Assembly: GCA_015222055.1 (NCBI GenBank) | Contig: JADFUR010000101.1 | Location: 1-32,573 of the forward strand | Length of the DNA stretch: 32,573 nucleotides | Reading direction: 5' to 3' | From: Bacteroidota bacterium | Lineage (GTDB): Bacteria; Bacteroidota; Bacteroidia; Bacteroidales; B39-G9 | In this document: positions 23,663 to 32,261 of the stretch, piece after piece | Numbering within the stretch: the stretch's first letter is position 1 | Layout of the letters: each line of letters opens with the position of its first letter | Notes under the pieces: generated by a model | What the model was told of the DNA's origin: nothing | Seen by the model: only the letters and a program-made list of their open reading frames with translations | Databases searched by the model: none | Translations under genes and position numbers: made by a program

Positions 23663-24958
23663 CAAAATCCTCTTCCAAAACAATCTCATTTTTTCTACAT
23701 CAATAATAAACAAAAATATAATAAACAGAAAAGGTAAGGCCGGCGTTTTATATCTTACCAAAGCTCCCAAAACTGGAGTTGTCAGTCCTGTTAATGTGAA
23801 TAATATTAATACGTATGATATGCAGAAAAATAACAGTTTATTTTTAAGTTCTTTTTTATTAAAAAATGCAATGCTAAGAATCATTAATAAAAAAATTATG
23901 AGATTTTCAAAGGCAGCTAATAAAACAATTGGTGAATGAATTTCGAAAATACTCGGACGGAAAAATGTGTTAAACAAAGCGTTTGGCGTATTTTTAGTAA
24001 TACTAAAAATATTTGGCTCTAAAATTGGAATTTGTATTTTACTCCCTACATTGTGAGAGCTGTCAACCATGCTTATAAAATCGTGCTGTTTTTTGCTCAA
24101 TATTTGAGTAAAATCATATTTGCTAACTAATTGAGTGTTAAACGCAAGCAATAAAAAAGCAAAATGTACAATAATAAATTTGGCAAATAGATTTTTATTA
24201 TTCGTTGTTTTTACCCAAAGCAAGAAAATCAATCCGGGTATTGCAGCTATAAGAACATAAAATTTCGATATCAGTAATAAAAATATTGAGCCAATAAAAA
24301 CTATAAAGTATTTTATTTTTAATTTTTTATCAAGCAATTTCATGAATGAATAAAGCATTAAGCCAAACGCAAATATTAACAATCCTTCTTTTAGTATGCC
24401 CGATGACCATAATATTACTGATGGCACAAAATAAATAGCAATGATGAATCCAATTTTTTTGTTTTTGAAAAACTGATAAAATAATTTGAAAATTGCAGTT
24501 AATCCGGTAAACGAAAAGAAACACATAAAAACCGTATGAACGCTTATGTAGCCAAACGAGAAAAGTCTGACTATTGCGTTGAACCTAATTACGGTTCTGT
24601 TATCGTTATATAAATCGTAGTTGAAATTTTTAATCCAGAAACAGGCAGAATCGTAATATTTCATTAAATGAGGCGAATTTGCATCAATACCGCTTATCAT
24701 TCTTAAATAATCGATAGGATTATTGTAAATAGCACTAAAAATTATGTTTCCATCGTCAAAATATTTGAAAATATCAGCATTCGAACGTGTGTGATAATAG
24801 TATTTGTAGATTAATATTAAAAAAATTCCTGCGAGAATTTTTAAAATAAAGATAGCAGACAAAGTTTTTTTTGAGATGCCATCAATATTAAAAAAATTAA
24901 TTTTATAAATTAATAAAACAAAAATTGCCGTATATAATATAGTTAGAATTATCCCCAT
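23630..24958 (-). CDS. Polytopic membrane protein, possibly GT-C-type glycosyltransferase
   Basis: The protein has 442 aa with about ten membrane helices spread along its length (first at residues 3-20, last near 405-422). A polar loop after helix 2 holds YYYHTRSNADIFKYFDDG, with acidic residues in the position often used by polytopic glycosyltransferases. A second long loop (about 285-330) is polar. I do not recognise a named family; a role in envelope polysaccharide or lipid glycosylation is plausible only by topology. The last ten residues (RRREAVDSRQ) are encoded by the heptanucleotide repeat, so the native C-terminus may have been altered by it. It is divergent from ubiE/menG. Confidence 0.6.
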   Translation of the reverse strand: MGIILTILYTAIFVLLIYKINFFNIDGISKKTLSAIFILKILAGIFLILIYKYYYHTRSNADIFKYFDDGNIIFSAIYNNPIDYLRMISGIDANSPHLMKYYDSACFWIKNFNYDLYNDNRTVIRFNAIVRLFSFGYISVHTVFMCFFSFTGLTAIFKLFYQFFKNKKIGFIIAIYFVPSVILWSSGILKEGLLIFAFGLMLYSFMKLLDKKLKIKYFIVFIGSIFLLLISKFYVLIAAIPGLIFLLWVKTTNNKNLFAKFIIVHFAFLLLAFNTQLVSKYDFTQILSKKQHDFISMVDSSHNVGSKIQIPILEPNIFSITKNTPNALFNTFFRPSIFEIHSPIVLLAAFENLIIFLLMILSIAFFNKKELKNKLLFFCISYVLILFTLTGLTTPVLGALVRYKTPALPFLFIIFLFIIDVEKMRLFWKRILRRREAVDSRQ

Positions 24959-25065
24959 TTTTTGATTTTAGAAATCAAAGATAAGAAATTGATTAAATTA
25001 TTTGTTTAAGTATGTAAAAATTTAATGTAAATGTTATTTTTGTATTCTTATGTAAAATTTACAAA

Positions 25066-25800
25066 GTGATTAAGCCATATAAAAATTTATCAACGTCAAA
25101 AAAGGAACAAGTAGCCTTAATGTTCAATAATATTGCCAAAAGCTATGATTTTTTAAATCATTTTTTGTCCTTAAATATTGATAAGTATTGGCGAAGAAAA
25201 ACAATAAAAATTCTCAAACAAAGTATAAAAAATAGTAACGATTCCGTTATTTTAGATATTGCTACCGGTACCGGCGATTTAGCAATTGAGGCATCAAAAA
25301 TAAATCCTAAAAAGATTATAGGTGTCGACATATCAACAAAAATGCTTGAGATTGGACAAGAAAAGATTAAGCAAAAAGGACTAAGTAATTTAATTGAATT
25401 AAAAAAAGGCGATGCTGAAAATTTAACATTTGAAAATAATTTTTTTGATGCTATAATAGTTGCCTTTGGTGTTCGTAATTTTGAAAATCTCTCTAAGGGA
25501 TTAAGCAATATGTATAGGGTGTTAAAACCAAATGGATGTGTGATTATTCTTGAATTTTCAAAACCTAAATTGTTTTTAATAAAAAATATTTATAATTTTT
25601 ATTTCTTAAAAATTTTGCCGTTTTTTGGAAATATGTTCTCAAAGGATAAATTTGCTTATAACTATTTACCTAATTCTGTTCTAAATTTCCCTGAAGCTAA
25701 TGATTTTATTAATGAATTAAATGCACTTGGTTTTGTTAATACAAAATATAAAAAATTAACATTTGGAATTGCTACAATATATTGGGGTTTTAAGAAATAA
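25066..25800 (+). CDS. ubiE: Demethylmenaquinone / ubiquinone C-methyltransferase
   Basis: This SAM-dependent enzyme makes the last methylation of menaquinone (MenG/UbiE). Motifs: MFNNIAKSYDFLNHFLSLNID (about residues 18-38), VILDIATGTGDLA (SAM motif I), GVDISTKMLEIGQEK, and DAIIVAFGVRNFENL followed by RVLKPNG. Its 244 aa are typical. The start is GTG at 25066; the ATG further in would cut the conserved N-terminal helix. A TATTTTTG-like -7 box lies about 25 nt upstream. The porT gene follows after 80 bp, a neighbourhood conserved in Bacteroidota. Confidence 0.95.
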   Translation: MIKPYKNLSTSKKEQVALMFNNIAKSYDFLNHFLSLNIDKYWRRKTIKILKQSIKNSNDSVILDIATGTGDLAIEASKINPKKIIGVDISTKMLEIGQEKIKQKGLSNLIELKKGDAENLTFENNFFDAIIVAFGVRNFENLSKGLSNMYRVLKPNGCVIILEFSKPKLFLIKNIYNFYFLKILPFFGNMFSKDKFAYNYLPNSVLNFPEANDFINELNALGFVNTKYKKLTFGIATIYWGFKK

Positions 25801-25880
25801 ATAATTTTATTATATTTGATGATAGATTAATTATAATAATTTAAGAAAAATAAAGTTATAATAAAATAAACTATAGTAAT

Positions 25881-26651
25881 TTGAAAAGATTAATAATAAT
25901 AATTTTTTGTTTACTGACGATTAATGTTGTAGCACAAAAAAATAAGGTGCTTAATAAACCTAAATATGATAATTATTTGTATCATTTTGGCTTTGCAATA
26001 GGTTTTAATACCATGGATTTTACAATTCACAAAGCAGGAAATTTTTTGAACGCTAATGCAAAATCATATATTGATAAAAATTTAGAGTATCCTGATAATC
26101 AAAAATATTCAATACATTCAATAGAAAATATTAGACGCCCCGGATTTAATATTAATGTTGTTACTAATCTTAGAATTAATGAAGATTGGGATTTGAGATT
26201 TACTCCCGGACTTTGTTTCGGACAAAGAGATTTAGATTATTTAGTTATCCGTATAGATACAGTTGCTTTGCCTAATGAAACATATACTTATCACCATATG
26301 ATGAGTTTAGAATCGACTTTTTTGCAATTCCCTGTTTATTTAAAATATAGAGCGAAACGTATTAATAACTATAGACCTTATATTATTGGAGGAATGAATT
26401 ATAGTTATGATTTGGCTATTAAAATTAAAAGTGATAATGATGATGACCAAAAAATAGCTTTAAATCATAGTGATTTTTATCTCGAAATGGGTTTTGGTAT
26501 AGATTATTATCTTACTTTTTTTAAATTATCTTCAGAAATTAAATTTTCAATGGGTGTGAATGATGTATTAAAGCACGATAAATCAGGTTATACAAAATCT
26601 ATTGACAAGATTAACTCTAAAATTATTTCTCTGATTTTTTATTTTGAATAA
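25881..26651 (+). CDS. porT: Type IX secretion system protein PorT
   Basis: PorT is an outer-membrane barrel protein needed for T9SS secretion. A signal peptide (residues 1-18, ending NVVAQ) precedes strands typical of PorT: YHFGFAIGFNTMDFTIH, GFNINVVTNLRINEDWDLRFTPGLCFGQRD, STFLQFPVYLKYRAKRINNYRPYIIGGMNYSYDL, FYLEMGFGIDYYL. Family members adjoin ubiE, as here. The start is TTG at 25881 (no ATG fits the signal peptide). The T9SS cargo genes at 2482 and 9486 would depend on this system. Confidence 0.9.
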   Translation: MKRLIIIIFCLLTINVVAQKNKVLNKPKYDNYLYHFGFAIGFNTMDFTIHKAGNFLNANAKSYIDKNLEYPDNQKYSIHSIENIRRPGFNINVVTNLRINEDWDLRFTPGLCFGQRDLDYLVIRIDTVALPNETYTYHHMMSLESTFLQFPVYLKYRAKRINNYRPYIIGGMNYSYDLAIKIKSDNDDDQKIALNHSDFYLEMGFGIDYYLTFFKLSSEIKFSMGVNDVLKHDKSGYTKSIDKINSKIISLIFYFE

Positions 26652-26671
26652 TTTTTCAATTTTGATTACAC

Positions 26672-26748
26672 AACTAGTGCAAGCGTCCTCGCTTGTGTTT
26701 TTATAAAATGAATAAGTAAACAAAGGTATAAGCGAAGACGCTTGCACC
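26672..26748. repeat. Inverted pair of REP-like hairpins
   Basis: CAAGCGTCCTCGCTTG (26680-26695) is followed by AAGCGAAGACGCTT (26730-26743) in opposite orientation, a BIME-like arrangement after porT. Confidence 0.75.
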
Positions 26749-26751
26749 GTT

Positions 26752-26820
26752 TGCGGAATTAAGAGAAGTTTTTGAAAAGTATAGCTTCTTAATTAATGTT
26801 TTTTTATTAATTTTGACGAT
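26752..26820 (+). repeat. Upstream repeat with hairpin, copy 1 (before the COG2509 gene)
   Basis: It shares TGCGGAATT.AGAGAAGTTTT followed by AAAAGTATAGCTTCTTAA with 29736-29810. GAGAAG/CTTCTT can form a stem. TAATTTTG at 26808-26815 fits a -7 box, so it may be a promoter module for the gene at 26938. Confidence 0.6.
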
Positions 26821-26937
26821 TAAATATATTTATAATAATTTGATTTTTAGCTAGCTCCGCTTTGTAGAATAATAATTTGTATTAATCGAACTCAGCTCAA
26901 TAAACTTTCAACTTTACAAACCTTATTAATTATTAAA

Positions 26938-28491
26938 ATGCAAAAGACAATAAACATAATATTAAGCTTGGAACAAGCCTCTAAAGAGGAATTTTACAAG
27001 CCCTTTGTCGCTGAAAAATTAGAAATTGAACCAAGCGAAATTACTTTAATCAGAGTGATTAATCGTTCAATAGATGCACGCTCGCGAGATGTTAAAATTA
27101 ATTTAAGATTGTTTGTTGTTATTAACGAGCCTGCTCCAAAAGAAGAAGAGATTGTTTTTAAATATCAAGATGTAAGCAATAAAACCGAGATTATAATTAT
27201 TGGTGCCGGACCTGCAGGTTTGTTTGCTGCTTTGCGTTTAATTGAACTTGGATATAAACCGATTATAATTGAAAGAGGGAAGCAAGTAGCCGAGCGAAAA
27301 AAAGATATTGCATTACTTTATAAAGAACAGGATGTTAATCCCGATTCGAATTATTGCTTTGGAGAGGGTGGAGCTGGAACATTCTCTGACGGAAAACTTT
27401 TTACTCGTTCAAAAAAAAGAGGTAACTCGCAAAAAATTTTAGAGGTTTTAAAGTTTCATGGTGCTAACGAAAATATTTTAATCGATTCTCATCCGCATGT
27501 TGGTACAGATAAACTTCCTGATATTATTGAAAACATTAGGGAAACTATTATTAATGCCGGAGGAGAAGTGCATTTTAACTCAAGAGTAACTGATTTCATT
27601 ATTGAAGATGATCAAATTAAAGGAGTAGAGATTAATACAGACTTAAAAATTACAGCAAAAGCGGTAATACTTGCTACAGGACATTCTGCACGAGATATTT
27701 ATGAGTTACTGCACAAAAAAGATATTCTACTTCAGGCAAAACCTTTTGCAATGGGAGTTAGAATTGAACATCCTCAAAGTTTGATTGATTCAATTCAATA
27801 TCACAGCAAAAAGAGAAGTGAATATTTGCCTGCTGCCACATATAATTTAGTTAGGCAGATTAACAATCGTGGAGTTTATTCATTTTGTATGTGTCCTGGG
27901 GGTTTTGTCGTTCCGGCTTCTACATCTCCCAACGAGATGGTTGTTAATGGAATGTCGCCCTCAGCACGTAATTCAAAGTTTGCCAATTCTGCTATGGTTG
28001 TCGAAATTCGCCTCGATGATTTAAAAGAATATCAAGAATATGGAGAACTTGCAGGTTTAAAATTCCAACAACATGTTGAAAATTTAGCTTTTCTTAATGG
28101 TGGTCATAAGTTGATTGCTCCGGCTCAGCGTATGGATGATTTTGTTAATAAAAAAGTTTCTGCTTCATTACCCGAAACATCATATATCCCTGGTATTGTA
28201 TCGTCACCATTACATTTTTGGTTGCCCGAAAATATTAGCAAAAATTTGCAACAAGGATTTAAGCAATTTGGTAAGCGTATGAGAAATTTTTTAACCAACG
28301 AAGCTGTTATCATTGGAGTTGAATCAAGAACATCATCTCCGGTTCGTATTCCTCGAGATAAAGAAACATTGCAACATCCACAAATCAAAGGATTGTATCC
28401 TTGCGGTGAAGGTGCAGGATATGCAGGTGGTATTGTTTCGTCTGCTGTTGATGGAGAAAACTGTGCCGAAAAAATAGCACTTGTGTTTTAA
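26938..28491 (+). CDS. FAD-dependent dehydrogenase (COG2509 family)
   Basis: The protein has 517 aa. An N-terminal domain of about 80 residues (QKTINIILSLEQ, RSIDARSRDVKINLRLFV) precedes the FAD site IIIIGAGPAGLFAALRLIE (about residues 84-102). CFGEGGAGTFSDGKLFTR (about 139-156), VILATGHSARDI, FCMCPGGFVVPA and the C-terminal LYPCGEGAGYAGGIVSSAVDG (near 485-505) define this uncharacterised oxidoreductase family. The substrate is unknown. It is cytosolic, full length, and stands alone behind the repeat-bearing upstream region. It converges with the methyltransferase gene at 28609. Confidence 0.9.
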   Translation: MQKTINIILSLEQASKEEFYKPFVAEKLEIEPSEITLIRVINRSIDARSRDVKINLRLFVVINEPAPKEEEIVFKYQDVSNKTEIIIIGAGPAGLFAALRLIELGYKPIIIERGKQVAERKKDIALLYKEQDVNPDSNYCFGEGGAGTFSDGKLFTRSKKRGNSQKILEVLKFHGANENILIDSHPHVGTDKLPDIIENIRETIINAGGEVHFNSRVTDFIIEDDQIKGVEINTDLKITAKAVILATGHSARDIYELLHKKDILLQAKPFAMGVRIEHPQSLIDSIQYHSKKRSEYLPAATYNLVRQINNRGVYSFCMCPGGFVVPASTSPNEMVVNGMSPSARNSKFANSAMVVEIRLDDLKEYQEYGELAGLKFQQHVENLAFLNGGHKLIAPAQRMDDFVNKKVSASLPETSYIPGIVSSPLHFWLPENISKNLQQGFKQFGKRMRNFLTNEAVIIGVESRTSSPVRIPRDKETLQHPQIKGLYPCGEGAGYAGGIVSSAVDGENCAEKIALVF

Positions 28492-28531
28492 GCTGAGTTT
28501 TTTAGAATTATTAGTAAGCTGATTTTGATTA

Positions 28532-28579
28532 TTAATCACAACTAGCACAAGTGTCCTCGCTTGTGCTAGTTGTGATTAA
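28532..28579. repeat. Perfect 20-bp-arm palindrome between convergent genes
   Basis: TTAATCACAACTAGCACAAG (28532-28551) and its exact reverse complement (28560-28579) enclose an 8-nt loop TGTCCTCG. The inner part is the REP core CAAG(C/T)GTCCTCGCTTG. It lies between convergent genes and could act as a bidirectional terminator or mRNA end protector. A partial REP follows at 28588-28603. Confidence 0.85.
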
Positions 28580-28608
28580 GTAAACAAAGGTACAAGCGAA
28601 GACAAACT

Positions 28609-29391
28609 TTAAACCTTAAACTTTAAACTCCAAACTTTCCCCCGTCTAAACTCATAACAAACAATTGCCGTAGCTGTCGATACATTTAACGATTCTGATG
28701 TTTTGCTATTAGAAGGATAGTTAGGTATAAATAATTTTTCATTAACAAAACGCTCAATATTTTTTGATATTCCCTGAGATTCATTACCCATTATTATTAA
28801 TCCCTTATCGCTTAATTTTGTTTCATTCATGTTTTTTCCATTTAGGAAAGTACCATAAATTTTAAAATCGTCGGCAAAATTTGAGTTTGACAGATATTTT
28901 TCAATGTCAACATAATGAACTTTAACCCTTGCAATTGCACCCATGGTTGCTTGCACAACTTTTGGATTATATACATCGGCACTGTTTTGCGAACAAATAA
29001 TATTTTTTATTCCAAACCAGTCGGCTGTTCTTATTATTGTTCCCAGATTTCCAGGGTCTTGTAAATCATCAAGTACAATTGATAGTTCGTTTTCAATTTC
29101 GTTCTTGTCAATTTTATAGTTAGGCATCTTTACAATTGCAAGTGCATTGTTGGGAGTTTTTAACGAACTAATTTTTTTAAGTTCATTCTCATTAACTATT
29201 TCCGTTGATAAATTATTTTTGATAATATTCTCTTCCCAATGTTTAGTAAAAAAAATTTTATCAATCTCTAATTCAGACTTTATAATCTCTTTAACTATTT
29301 TATCTCCTTCTACAATAAATAATTTATTAATATTGCGATTTTTCTTTTTTTGTAGAGAGTTTATAAATTTTATAGTATTTTTACTTAACAT
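28609..29391 (-). CDS. TrmH/SpoU-family RNA 2'-O-methyltransferase
   Basis: It methylates the ribose 2'-OH of rRNA or tRNA with SAM. The N-terminal substrate-binding domain (about residues 1-95) starts FINSLQKKKNRNINKLFIVEG, as in RlmB/TsnR relatives. The SPOUT domain has motif 1 LQDPGNLGTIIRTADWFGI (about 111-129), motif 2 IMGNESQGIS and motif 3 LNVSTATAIVCYEF with the conserved Asn in the knot. Its 260 aa are standard. The exact RNA target cannot be told. A TACTTTTGT box on the minus strand near 29420-29430 is its likely -7 element. Proximity to an Omp85 gene is common in Bacteroidota. Confidence 0.92.
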   Translation of the reverse strand: MLSKNTIKFINSLQKKKNRNINKLFIVEGDKIVKEIIKSELEIDKIFFTKHWEENIIKNNLSTEIVNENELKKISSLKTPNNALAIVKMPNYKIDKNEIENELSIVLDDLQDPGNLGTIIRTADWFGIKNIICSQNSADVYNPKVVQATMGAIARVKVHYVDIEKYLSNSNFADDFKIYGTFLNGKNMNETKLSDKGLIIMGNESQGISKNIERFVNEKLFIPNYPSNSKTSESLNVSTATAIVCYEFRRGKVWSLKFKV

Positions 29392-29419
29392 ATTTTTTTA
29401 TTAAAAATTCTAAAATATC

Positions 29420-29430
29420 AACAAAAGTAC
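29420..29430 (-). promoter_or_regulatory. Promoter -7 box of the TrmH-like gene
   Basis: Read on the minus strand, TACTTTTG matches the Bacteroidota TAnnTTTG consensus, about 35 nt before the start codon. Confidence 0.55.
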
Positions 29431-29653
29431 AATTTTTTATTTTTGTAAAGTAAAAAATATTAAAATCTGTTAAGTATATTTGTGGAAAATAAAATTCACA
29501 TAATACAATGTTAAACAATATTATAAAGTTATATTATTAAAGATTATAATTTAACATAATATGTTAACCTGAGTTCGATTATTAATCGACTAAAAATAGG
29601 TTGATTATGTATTTTTTAATTAACAATTTCCTGAAAGGAAAAAATATGATTAG

Positions 29654-29673
29654 CCCACGATTTTAATCGTGGG
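29654..29673. repeat. REP-like hairpin CCCACGAT
   Basis: CCCACGAT-TTTA-ATCGTGGG is a perfect stem-loop. A further pair, CCGCAGGG (29692-29699) with CCCTGCGG (29733-29740), follows. Together with the repeat at 29736 these are the only structures in the 475-bp gene-less stretch before 29880. Confidence 0.75.
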
Positions 29674-29735
29674 TATTGATAATGAACATAACCGCAGGGA
29701 GCAGTCTGTTAATTAGAATGTAAATTTTATTCCCC

Positions 29736-29810
29736 TGCGGAATTTAGAGAAGTTTTCAAAAAGTATAGCTTCTTAAATTATTGTTTTTCATTATTAATAT
29801 TTTTTGATAG
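29736..29810 (+). repeat. Upstream repeat with hairpin, copy 2 (before the Omp85 gene)
   Basis: It matches 26752-26820: TGCGGAATTTAGAGAAGTTT, then AAAAAGTATAGCTTCTTAA, then TTGTTTTTCATTA. Both copies lie 60-190 nt before a start codon on the same strand. Confidence 0.6.
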
Positions 29811-29835
29811 ACTTTGATTTGCAATTAATAACTAA

Positions 29836-29882
29836 ATGACGGCGAAGCCAAATGACGAGAAACAAATGACGAGAAGCAAATG
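29836..29882 (+). promoter_or_regulatory. 14-bp tandem repeat creating overlapping mini-ORFs at a start codon
   Basis: AAATGACGAGAAAC and AAATGACGAGAAGC (29850-29877) repeat directly into the gene's AAATGAC start. ATGs occur at 29836, 29852, 29866 and 29880. The mini-ORFs from 29836 and 29866 end in a TGA that overlaps the gene's ATG as ATGA; the one from 29852 ends over the 29866 ATG. Confidence 0.6.
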
Positions 29883-32261
29883 ACAAATCATAATAAGCAC
29901 AATATAATTACACAAAGTATATATCTACGAATAGTAATAATTTCCCTATTTTTATTAATTCCCGCCTTGTTTTCCTGTCGCTCCACAAAGTATGTTCCCG
30001 AAAAGCAATATTTGCTAAAGAAAGTTAAAATTAAATGTGATAATAAAGATATTAATAAAGAAGAACTACGTGATTACTTAAAACAAGAACCAAATAGAAA
30101 ATTAATAGGATTATTTAATTTTCATCTTGCTGTTTATAATCTTTCAAATACCGGAAAAGAAACGAAATTAAAAAAATGGCTTAAAAAGGTAGTAGGAGAA
30201 GAACCTGTTATTTTAGACGATTATTTAGTGGGCAAAACAAAAAATCAGTTCAACCAATATCTCAAAAATAAGGCTTATTATAATGCAATAATTAAAGATT
30301 CAATATCATATAAAAAGAAAAAAGCCGTTGTGCATTATGATATTAAAACAAATCAGCCTTTTATTATAAACAAGTTGAATTATAGTATTAAGGATTTTGC
30401 ACTAGATTCAATAATATTAAGCGATACGGCAAACTCATTATTAAAAAAAGATGTATTATTTGACGTTGATATACTTCAAAATGAAAGAAAAAGAATCACT
30501 CACAAGTTAAACGATGAAGGGTTTTTTACTTTCTCAAAAGATTATATTAATTATATTGTTGATAGTTCATCAAACCACAATAAACTAAATGTTGAGGTAG
30601 AAGTTAGTAAGAATATTAGAAAAATATCAGAAAAATTTGTCGTTAAAGAAAGTCATAATAAGTATAAAATTAACAACATATATATTTTTTCCGACTTTGA
30701 TCCGGGGAGAGCTCTTAAAGAAGGCGATGTTTATTACAAAAGTTTAGATACTACTTATTATAATGGGGTTTATTTTATTTATCATAAAAAATTGAAAATA
30801 AAACCAAGTGTAATTATACAGTCAAACTTAATTCATAAAGACGATTATTATAATTTAACTGATGTTGAAAAAACTTATAAATATTTATTTTCATTAAATA
30901 TATTTCGAATAATTAATATTTCTTATAAAGAGATTGGAGCCGATGAAAATAATCAACAATTATTAAATTGTTATATCCAGTTAACACCACATACAACTCA
31001 GTCGTATTCAGTTGAGCTCGAAGGCACAAATACTTCGGGTAATGTTGGTGCTGCAGGTAATATAAATTATAAACATAATAATTTAATGAAAGGTGCTGAG
31101 ATTTTTGATTTAAAATTTAAAGGAGCTTTGCAGTTTCAACAATCTGTTGTTGAAAGCCAAACAAACCAATTAATGTTTAACACAGTTGAGTTCGGTACCG
31201 AAGCAAAAATTGATATCCCCAAATTTTTACTTCCTTTTAAATCAGAAAAATTTTACATGAAATATTATCCAAAAACATTACTCTCTTTATCATATAATTA
31301 TCAAAAAAGACCTGACTACACTCGTACAATTGCAAATTTTGGATTTGGATATTATTGGAAATCATCAAAATTTATAAAGCAGGTTGTAAAACCAATAGAA
31401 ATTAATTTTGTAAAAATTCCATATATCACAACTGAGTTCGATAGGTTAATAACTGGCACTTATCTCGAAAATAGTTACAAAAATTTTTTTATAACTGAAG
31501 CAAACTATAGTTTTATTTACAATACACAAAGTTTGAAAAAACATCGTGATTTTGTATTCTTTAGAGCAAATCTTGAATCATCAGGAAATTTTCTTTATGG
31601 CATCTATGATTTATTTTCAGAACCCAAAAATATTGAAGGTAGTTATGAACTATTAGGCTTGCGATTTTCTCAATTTGTTAGAGCCGATTTTGATTTTCGA
31701 TATTATAATGTTTTAAATAAAAATAACACCTTTGTTTATCGTGCTTATGCCGGATTAGGTTTGCCTTATGGTAACTCTGAAGTATTACCTTTTATTAAAC
31801 AGTTTTATTCGGGTGGAGCAAACGGTATTAGAGCATGGCAGGTGCGTTCGCTCGGTCCGGGTAGTTATGAAGTGCCGCCTCTTGTTATTGGTGGCGATAC
31901 AATTGGGGCGTATCCAAATCAGTCGGCTGATTTTAAGCTAGAAGCAAATTTTGAATATCGTTTCGACTTATTTTGGATATTACAAGGTGCTTTTTTTGTC
32001 GATGCAGGGAACATTTGGTCTGTAAACCAAAATGATAATCGTGAAGGAGCTTTGTTTAAATTCAACAAATTTTATAAAGACATAGCCATTGGAACAGGTC
32101 TGGGGCTGCGATTTGATTTCTCATTTTTCCTTTTACGTTTCGACCTTGGTATTAAAGCCCGCGACCCTATCGAGCCACTCAATAATGGTTGGATACTTGG
32201 CCATCGAAAAATAAAATACGACGACTGGACTTTTAATATTGCTATTGGATTTCCGTTCTGA
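29880..32261 (+). CDS. tamL: Omp85-family outer-membrane lipoprotein (TamL-like)
   Basis: The 793-aa protein belongs to the BamA/TamA insertase superfamily. The N-terminus is a lipoprotein signal with Cys33 in ALFSCRSTKYV, a hallmark of the Bacteroidota TamL branch. Residues about 40-370 hold POTRA-like repeats, and about 380-793 a 16-strand barrel. SGGANGIRAWQVRSLGPGSY is the conserved L6 motif (VRGF equivalent). The end WTFNIAIGFPF gives a Phe-terminated beta signal. TamL with TamB is thought to help outer-membrane protein or lipid traffic; no tamB is inside the window. The gene is divergent from the TrmH-like gene. The symbol is an inference from the lipobox and architecture. Confidence 0.8.
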   Translation: MTNHNKHNIITQSIYLRIVIISLFLLIPALFSCRSTKYVPEKQYLLKKVKIKCDNKDINKEELRDYLKQEPNRKLIGLFNFHLAVYNLSNTGKETKLKKWLKKVVGEEPVILDDYLVGKTKNQFNQYLKNKAYYNAIIKDSISYKKKKAVVHYDIKTNQPFIINKLNYSIKDFALDSIILSDTANSLLKKDVLFDVDILQNERKRITHKLNDEGFFTFSKDYINYIVDSSSNHNKLNVEVEVSKNIRKISEKFVVKESHNKYKINNIYIFSDFDPGRALKEGDVYYKSLDTTYYNGVYFIYHKKLKIKPSVIIQSNLIHKDDYYNLTDVEKTYKYLFSLNIFRIINISYKEIGADENNQQLLNCYIQLTPHTTQSYSVELEGTNTSGNVGAAGNINYKHNNLMKGAEIFDLKFKGALQFQQSVVESQTNQLMFNTVEFGTEAKIDIPKFLLPFKSEKFYMKYYPKTLLSLSYNYQKRPDYTRTIANFGFGYYWKSSKFIKQVVKPIEINFVKIPYITTEFDRLITGTYLENSYKNFFITEANYSFIYNTQSLKKHRDFVFFRANLESSGNFLYGIYDLFSEPKNIEGSYELLGLRFSQFVRADFDFRYYNVLNKNNTFVYRAYAGLGLPYGNSEVLPFIKQFYSGGANGIRAWQVRSLGPGSYEVPPLVIGGDTIGAYPNQSADFKLEANFEYRFDLFWILQGAFFVDAGNIWSVNQNDNREGALFKFNKFYKDIAIGTGLGLRFDFSFFLLRFDLGIKARDPIEPLNNGWILGHRKIKYDDWTFNIAIGFPF

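Noticed and set aside
18798-28603. CRISPR array made of the CAAGCG hairpins
   Set aside because: Copies are kilobases apart, vary in orientation and have no regular spacers; no cas genes are present.
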